From positions 1 through 48,622 of the forward strand of contig NZ_JALPZO010000117.1 in assembly GCF_023507745.1 (NCBI RefSeq): 48,622 nt of DNA. Reading direction: 5' to 3'. The notes below the pieces were generated by a model, which ran no database searches, was not told the origin of the DNA, and saw only the letters and a list, made by a program, of their open reading frames with translations. Below are positions 44,132-48,622 of the stretch, one piece after another; position 1 is the stretch's first letter; each line of letters opens with the position of its first letter. Origin of the DNA: Vreelandella olivaria (GTDB taxonomy: Bacteria; Pseudomonadota; Gammaproteobacteria; Pseudomonadales; Halomonadaceae). The position numbers were made by a program, and so were the translations under genes.

Positions 44132-45535
44132 TCAGGTTTGGGTGATTTTCGTATCCAGTATTTTTTGTACGTGCTCGATGGCCGTTGGTGGAACCACCGC
44201 GCGTTCGACGTCCCAGCCCAGCGGAGCGGTGGCATCAAGTGCCAGCTTCGCGGAGGTGCCATCCCGCGCTGACGGGTCCAGCCGGTTACAGAATGAGTTC
44301 GGCACCACGAACAGGTCGGTATCAGCCTGGAAGCGAGTGGCCATTGCCCAGAGCACTTCCTGTTCGTTGAACACATCGACATCTGCGTCTACCGCGATGG
44401 CGAGTTTTATGTAGGAATCCAGCCCCATCAGCAGCGTCAGGGCCTGATTAGCCTGTCCTTCCGCCGACTTTTTCAGGGCGATATAGCAATGAAAGTGAGT
44501 ACCCGAGCGCGGATAATTCAGGGCCGTGAGGTTGGGAACCATTTCCTTGAGTCGCATGTAGACAAAGGCTTCCCGGGGACTGCGGCCCAGCAGCAGATGC
44601 TCTGAGGAATAGCCGGGAATAATGTCGTGATAGATCGTATTGTTGCGCCAACTGATCGACTTGAGGACGAAGATATTTCTTGTTGAGCGGTGTGTGGAGT
44701 AACCGGTGTACTCGCCAAAGGGTCCTTCATCTTCGTTCTCATTGGCAAGCAGCTCACCTTCCAGAACAATTTCAGCCCCGGCCGGTACCTCGACATCAAT
44801 GGTACGGCACGGCACCAGTTGCAGGGGCTCTCCCAATAAAGCTCCGGCGATATCGTACTCATCCACCTCCTTGGCGACTTTTGCGGCCGCTGCCAGGTTA
44901 ATTACCGGGTGCACTCCGATGACGACCGCCACTTCCAGATTCTTACCCAGTTCCTCGCACCGCTTCAGATGTTCCCAGATATGTCCCCTTGAATGCAGGC
45001 TGGCCCCAAAGCGATCTTTCCCCTTCAACTGAAGACGTTGATAGCTCAGGTTGCGCACCCCTGTATCCGGGTCCTTGCAGACCAGTATTCCGGAACTGAT
45101 ATACCGGCCCGCGTCTCCCTCAAAATGACGGCAGATGGGAAACATGCCGGCATCCATTGAGGGTCCTTCAATGGAGTTGTCATGGACTGAGCCGGTTGGC
45201 GTGATCTCGGGTGGGATCGGGTTGGCGAGTGCGTGAGACCAGGCTTCGTTGAATCCGCTCGCATGAGTTCCCACCATAGCGGCAATTCGCTCGCGACAGC
45301 CAAAAAGATTGGTGACAATGGGTATTCCCGAGGGCATCGGTGTTTCCAGAAAGACCACTGGACTGCGCTGTCTGTTTTCAAGCTCCATTACCAGAGCCGT
45401 AGCCGTATAGTCGGCTTCGACAGTGTCATCGACCCTCAGCAGTTCATGCTCAGGGAGTTGGGCAAGAAATGATCTCAGTGACTGTATTTCATTGTGGCCT
45501 GACCCGAAGCTCAGGGGAGATGGTTCCAATGCCAT
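44132..45535 (-). CDS. UbiD-family prenylated-FMN decarboxylase
   Basis: A 467-residue (de)carboxylase of the UbiD family, which uses prenylated FMN to remove or add CO2 on unsaturated or aromatic acids. Candidate triad: Arg167 (RNLSYQRLQLKGKD), Glu270 and Glu275 (NEDEGPFGEYTGY), matching the E-R-E set of Fdc1/UbiD. SGTHFHCYIALKK and DVFNEQEVLWAMATRFQ are further family blocks. It is first in an operon with an ABC importer, which is not the setting of the ubiquinone UbiD, so a catabolic role is likely. No UbiX flavin prenyltransferase is in the window; it must be supplied from elsewhere. The substrate is unknown. Confidence 0.88.
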   Translation of the reverse strand: MALEPSPLSFGSGHNEIQSLRSFLAQLPEHELLRVDDTVEADYTATALVMELENRQRSPVVFLETPMPSGIPIVTNLFGCRERIAAMVGTHASGFNEAWSHALANPIPPEITPTGSVHDNSIEGPSMDAGMFPICRHFEGDAGRYISSGILVCKDPDTGVRNLSYQRLQLKGKDRFGASLHSRGHIWEHLKRCEELGKNLEVAVVIGVHPVINLAAAAKVAKEVDEYDIAGALLGEPLQLVPCRTIDVEVPAGAEIVLEGELLANENEDEGPFGEYTGYSTHRSTRNIFVLKSISWRNNTIYHDIIPGYSSEHLLLGRSPREAFVYMRLKEMVPNLTALNYPRSGTHFHCYIALKKSAEGQANQALTLLMGLDSYIKLAIAVDADVDVFNEQEVLWAMATRFQADTDLFVVPNSFCNRLDPSARDGTSAKLALDATAPLGWDVERAVVPPTAIEHVQKILDTKITQT

Positions 45536-45897
45536 GTCTTTTTGTCCGATAAGGTATTGAATCAGACGTTAAGCGTTGGGCATATAAACGGTAAAGCAGC
45601 GAATTTCTAACGCTGCGTTGTCCTCAGAACAACACAACCCGATAACCCTATGGGCCACGGGTTCACTGGCGGCTGAAGACCGCTTTGAGTCCCGTTGGCG
45701 TGTAACTGTTCTGATTGGCATTGAGACAGGGTGAGAAACTGAACGAAGCTGCCTGCAAGCGTAGCACCGAGGTATCTGCCAGGCCGCATAAGCAAGGCTA
45801 TGGCTAATACCAGGAACGGGTGCCGCGGGCCGCGGTTACCAGGCACACGGCAATCAGGCCCCGCCCCTTGGCCACGTCCTGACCCATGTTATGTCCC
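45536..45897. other. 362-bp gap between the BCCT and ubiD genes
   Basis: There is no convincing gene apart from a possible 27-codon frame (separate entry). It contains short dyads GCAGCG/CGCTGC (45596-45616) and GTTGT/ACAAC near 45620. The 79-codon minus frame 45607-45846 has no ribosome-binding site or recognisable features and may be debris. The ubiD promoter should lie at the left end, but I see no strong match. Confidence 0.4.
45806..45889 (-). CDS. Possible 27-residue small protein downstream of the BCCT gene
   Basis: The minus-strand frame MGQDVAKGRGLIAVCLV and ten more residues begins 8 bp after the BCCT stop, with AGGGGA 6 nt before its ATG. Good initiation signals and position argue for translation, but it is too short to judge and has no recognised family. 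It could equally be the intact 5' end of a gene that decayed downstream. Confidence 0.3.
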
Positions 45898-47523
45898 CTA
45901 GTCTTCCGGGCGCAGTTCCTTCGTGCTGGGTGGGGCACCTACCCTTACCTCGCTGAGGTCCTCCTGAGCCAGACCGCGGAACAATGAGAACATCATGGCA
46001 AACACCAGAATAAACATCGGTAGGCCAACAACGGTAATCACCTCCTGTAATGCGCTAAGCCCTGCATCACCAGCAAGCACGATAAGCATGGCGGCCAGCA
46101 TGCCTTCAGATACACCCCAGAATACGCGTTGGTGCCATGGGCCGGGGTCTCCGCTGCCGGTACACAGCATATCGACGACCAGGGAGGCGGAGTCTGATGA
46201 GGTGGCAAAGAAGATGGCGACGATCACGACCGCCAGCCCCTGGATTAAGGTAGAAGCCGGGAAGTTCTCGAAAAATGCGAACATGGCGAGAGGAATACTT
46301 TCGGCGACGGCAGCGGATAACACGCCCGCCTGATCTCCCATGGCCTCGCGGGCACTGGACCCAATGCCATCAATTTCCATCGCAGACCAGCCAAAGATAG
46401 CAAACCAGACCAGCGTAAAAATGGATGGAGCGAACAGTACACCAAGGACAAACTCGCGGATGGTCCGCCCACGTGAAATTCGCGCTACGAAGATCCCAAT
46501 AAAAGGTGACCAGGTCACTGTCCAGGCCCAATAGAACACCGTCCAACTGCCCTGCCATCCCCACCCGCTGCCGTCATTGCTGGTATAGCTCGCCAGCGTG
46601 TCATTCCAGAAAGCCATGGGCAGCAGGTTTGTGATGTAGAGGCCAAAGGTCTCGACAACGGCACGCAAAAGGAAAATGGTCGATCCGGTAAACAGCACAA
46701 ATACCAGCAGGCCAACCGCCATACCGATATTGATATTAGAGAGCCGCTTTATGCCTGAGTCCAGCCCTGCCACAATCGACCCTACGGCAACGGCTGTCAG
46801 CACAGCGATGATTAACACCTTGGTAAACACGGCGTCTGGCACACCAAACAGCTCTGTTAACCCCGCGTTGATTTGCTGGGTGCCCAAGCCGATAGAAACC
46901 GCCACACCAAAGAGGGTGCCGAGAATGGCAAAGATATCGAGCGTTTTGCCAATGGGGCCATAAATGCGCTCGCCTATCAGTGGGTAGAAGACCGAGCTGA
47001 AACGCATTGGCAGGTTGTAACGATAGATAAAGTACGCAAAGGCCAGCCCCGGCATAGCGAAAATCGCCCAGGTATGCAGCCCCAGGTGATAGATCGAAAA
47101 GCTCATGGCGTCGTCGGCGGCTGCCACCGAGAAGGGTTCTACACCTGGCCTTGGGGGAGTGGCAAAGTGGGAAATCGGCTCAGCGACGCCCCAGAACATC
47201 AATACTGTGCCGATACCACCCGCGAATAGCATGGTGAACCAGGAGATATTGCTATAGGTTGGCTTGGCATCATTGCCACCCAGGCGAATCGAACCGTAAC
47301 GGCTGAGCGCCACCCACAGCAGGAATGCCACCCAACTGGTCACCCCTAAAATAAAGAACCAGCCAAGGTTAGTAACGATCCATTCCCGCCCCGCGCCGAA
47401 GGCCTCTCCTATAGGGCCAGGCATAACCAGAAGCGCCACTAAAAACAGCACCATGATCCCAGCAGACGTGAAAAAAATGATGGGATCTGTCTTGAGGCCC
47501 AGCTTTCTCGCAAGTGCATCCAT
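45898..47523 (-). CDS. BCCT family (betaine/choline/carnitine) transporter
   Basis: A 541-residue secondary transporter with about 12 spans for uptake of a quaternary-ammonium osmolyte, driven by Na or H. The BCCT signature is present: WTVFYWAWTVTWSPFIGIFV then ARISRGRTIREFVLG, plus MLFAGGIGTVLMFWGVAEPI in the substrate-site helix. The C-terminal tail is short, unlike the about 660-residue BetT choline carriers, which favours a glycine-betaine or ectoine-type porter (inference). ATG 47523 follows GGGAGA; an upstream in-frame ATG at 47550 is less likely. Confidence 0.9.
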   Translation of the reverse strand: MDALARKLGLKTDPIIFFTSAGIMVLFLVALLVMPGPIGEAFGAGREWIVTNLGWFFILGVTSWVAFLLWVALSRYGSIRLGGNDAKPTYSNISWFTMLFAGGIGTVLMFWGVAEPISHFATPPRPGVEPFSVAAADDAMSFSIYHLGLHTWAIFAMPGLAFAYFIYRYNLPMRFSSVFYPLIGERIYGPIGKTLDIFAILGTLFGVAVSIGLGTQQINAGLTELFGVPDAVFTKVLIIAVLTAVAVGSIVAGLDSGIKRLSNINIGMAVGLLVFVLFTGSTIFLLRAVVETFGLYITNLLPMAFWNDTLASYTSNDGSGWGWQGSWTVFYWAWTVTWSPFIGIFVARISRGRTIREFVLGVLFAPSIFTLVWFAIFGWSAMEIDGIGSSAREAMGDQAGVLSAAVAESIPLAMFAFFENFPASTLIQGLAVVIVAIFFATSSDSASLVVDMLCTGSGDPGPWHQRVFWGVSEGMLAAMLIVLAGDAGLSALQEVITVVGLPMFILVFAMMFSLFRGLAQEDLSEVRVGAPPSTKELRPED

Positions 47524-47978
47524 CGTTACGTCTCCCTGTGTCTTTACCAACCCGTTTTTAAAACAAGTCCTTAAAACAACGTAGGAGCAATCTGCCGATT
47601 ACGCCAAGCTGGGTGGGGCAATGGAGTAACCCTGGGCTTCGAGAGGCGTGGCTTCGCTTTGGTATATCACTTTGAAACAGGCAAAGACCTTAGGGGGCTG
47701 CTAGAGATGGCATTTTCTAGCGACTACCCACATCACAGGGTCCTGAATGATGATGAAGATAACGCCGAGTACATAGTGCCGGTGTGTTAGCTGCATATGG
47801 TTCCCCTCACCTCTTATCCTTGTGCTTTAGAGGTGAGGGGAACGGTAAGTGTAAAGCTGGTCGGTACACTGATACCCTGGCTCTCCTCGCGGTTAGATAT
47901 AAATACTTACCCTCAGTATTCTGGCAATCTCAATAATGGTTAAATGTTCTTGTTTGATTGTCAGCTGTCCATGTTTTT
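47524..47978. other. 455-bp gap with a long inverted repeat and an orphan coding tail
   Basis: On the plus strand a frame without a start runs to the stop at about 47790; its end reads GKDLRGLLEMAFSSDY then HHRVLNDDEDNAEYIVPVC and looks protein-like, possibly the tail of a lost gene. Directly after it lies the 15-bp inverted repeat at 47800-47843. I see no intact gene. Confidence 0.4.
47800..47843. terminator. 15-bp perfect inverted repeat, likely terminator-type stem
   Basis: GTTCCCCTCACCTCT (47800-47814) and AGAGGTGAGGGGAAC (47829-47843) with a 14-nt loop. There is no T-run on either side, so it may be a factor-assisted terminator, an mRNA-stabilising stem or part of a decayed mobile element. 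It sits about 10 bp after the stop of the orphan plus-strand coding tail. Confidence 0.45.
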
Positions 47979-48622
47979 CTATAATGAGAAATTGCTATAA
48001 ACTTTAAGCTCTCGCTCATGATAAGGAACCGCTGGTAACATGTTTCTAAAATAGTTAACGTTGTCTTCAAAATTGTCGGAATGGCAAAAAATAGAGCTAT
48101 AGGTCGAGTACTCACCACCTTCCTCATTGAGGTAGGTGAAGCGTAGGCCGATTAAATCTCGCTTGTGCCAAGCGACAATCTCTTCTGTTTTTGTCCACTC
48201 ATACTCACGGTGACGGTAGTCTCGCTGCATTGCCTGATAGCCCTTGGAAGTGCCCATCATCCAAGCCATTAGGCCCATGCCCAGCGGCCCGATACCGGCA
48301 ATCACAAACGCGGGGTCCTGCAGCATAAGTATCACGACAATGGGCATTAAAATAATCGCCGACCACTTCAGAAATGGCTTAACGGCATCCATTTGTGGCT
48401 TCCAGGAGCACTCCTCAGCAACACTTTCGGTAAAACGGTAGACAATAATCGTGGTCTGGTGGGTCATGCTCATGGCAATTAATATGAAAAGTGTGAACAT
48501 CCCCCCACCTAGCAAACATTTGGCTAAAAGTGATTCTCCCAATAGGGACATAAAATATGCCCACCCTAAGCTAATGAATGCTAAAACGCTAAAAAGTATG
48601 TTTGCAACAAAGGTATTATAAT
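47979..48622 (-). CDS. Hypothetical membrane protein, 5' end beyond the window
   Basis: The minus-strand frame is open from the right edge of the window to the stop at 47979. An internal ATG at 48551 would give 190 residues, but the preceding 23 codons (FVANILFSVLAFISLGWAYF) form a clean extra membrane span and have no stop, so the real start probably lies outside. It has about four hydrophobic spans in total, followed by a hydrophilic C-terminal part (about 75 residues; YRHREYEWTKTEEIVAWHKRD). The AT content is higher than in neighbouring genes. I do not recognise the family. Confidence 0.6.
   Translation of the reverse strand, partial: YNTFVANILFSVLAFISLGWAYFMSLLGESLLAKCLLGGGMFTLFILIAMSMTHQTTIIVYRFTESVAEECSWKPQMDAVKPFLKWSAIILMPIVVILMLQDPAFVIAGIGPLGMGLMAWMMGTSKGYQAMQRDYRHREYEWTKTEEIVAWHKRDLIGLRFTYLNEEGGEYSTYSSIFCHSDNFEDNVNYFRNMLPAVPYHERELKVYSNFSL

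Noticed and set aside
44080..44382. Long N-terminal extension of the ubiD-linked binding protein
   Set aside because: Overlaps ubiD in another frame; the signal peptide begins at the ATG at 44079, which has its own ribosome-binding site.
40113..45897. Integrated element using the tRNA-Arg gene as attachment site
   Set aside because: No integrase, and no direct repeat of the tRNA 3' end was found downstream within the window; horizontal gain of the ubiD cassette remains only a possibility.

Overview
The window looks like chromosomal DNA of a halophilic or marine gammaproteobacterium, most likely the Halomonas/Vreelandella group. This is inferred from the moderately high GC, the load of organic-acid, osmolyte and urea transporters (CitMHS, TctCBA, TRAP, BCCT, Urt) and family-level resemblance of the proteins. 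No rRNA, CRISPR array, prophage or intact insertion sequence was seen. One tRNA gene is present.

Layout. 1-7.9 kb is housekeeping: a pirin, the tRNA hydroxylase TrhO, an AllR-like IclR regulator with a YqaA membrane protein, a large YbiO-type MscS channel, and a divergent folM/folK-like pair. 7.9-8.8 kb is a solitary flagellin gene behind a clear FliA (sigma28) promoter. A 0.6 kb gap with decayed coding fragments follows. 9.4-12.0 kb is a NitT/TauT-type ABC importer operon, then a convergent DUF481 outer-membrane protein. 12.9-20.5 kb is a carboxylate module: a CitA/CitB-type two-component system, a CitMHS transporter and the tripartite TctCBA system. The two transporter promoters share an 87-nt homologous block (same two arms, same spacing, same -35/-10 layout), so they are probably both targets of that two-component system.

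20.9-26.6 kb is the complete urea ABC importer urtABCDE and 30.7-36.1 kb is the urease cluster ureDABCEFG. Each has a near-identical -24/-12 (sigma54) element upstream, with GGTGC(A) NtrC-like half-sites about 80-145 bp further up, so import and hydrolysis of urea should be switched on together under nitrogen limitation. Between them lie a DosC-like globin-coupled diguanylate cyclase, a PCu(A)C copper chaperone and a PepSY-TM protein. A palindromic 87-nt element sits between ureB and ureC.

36.3-40.0 kb (minus strand) is a TRAP transporter operon ending in fdhD. A tRNA-Arg(CCG) with promoter and terminator follows. 40.4-45.5 kb holds a LysR regulator converging on an operon for a UbiD-family decarboxylase plus a second NMT1-type ABC importer, an uptake-plus-decarboxylation cassette whose substrate cannot be read from sequence. 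45.9-47.5 kb is a BCCT osmolyte transporter. The window ends in a membrane protein that runs off the right edge.

All assignments are from reading motifs and family resemblance; no database search was run.
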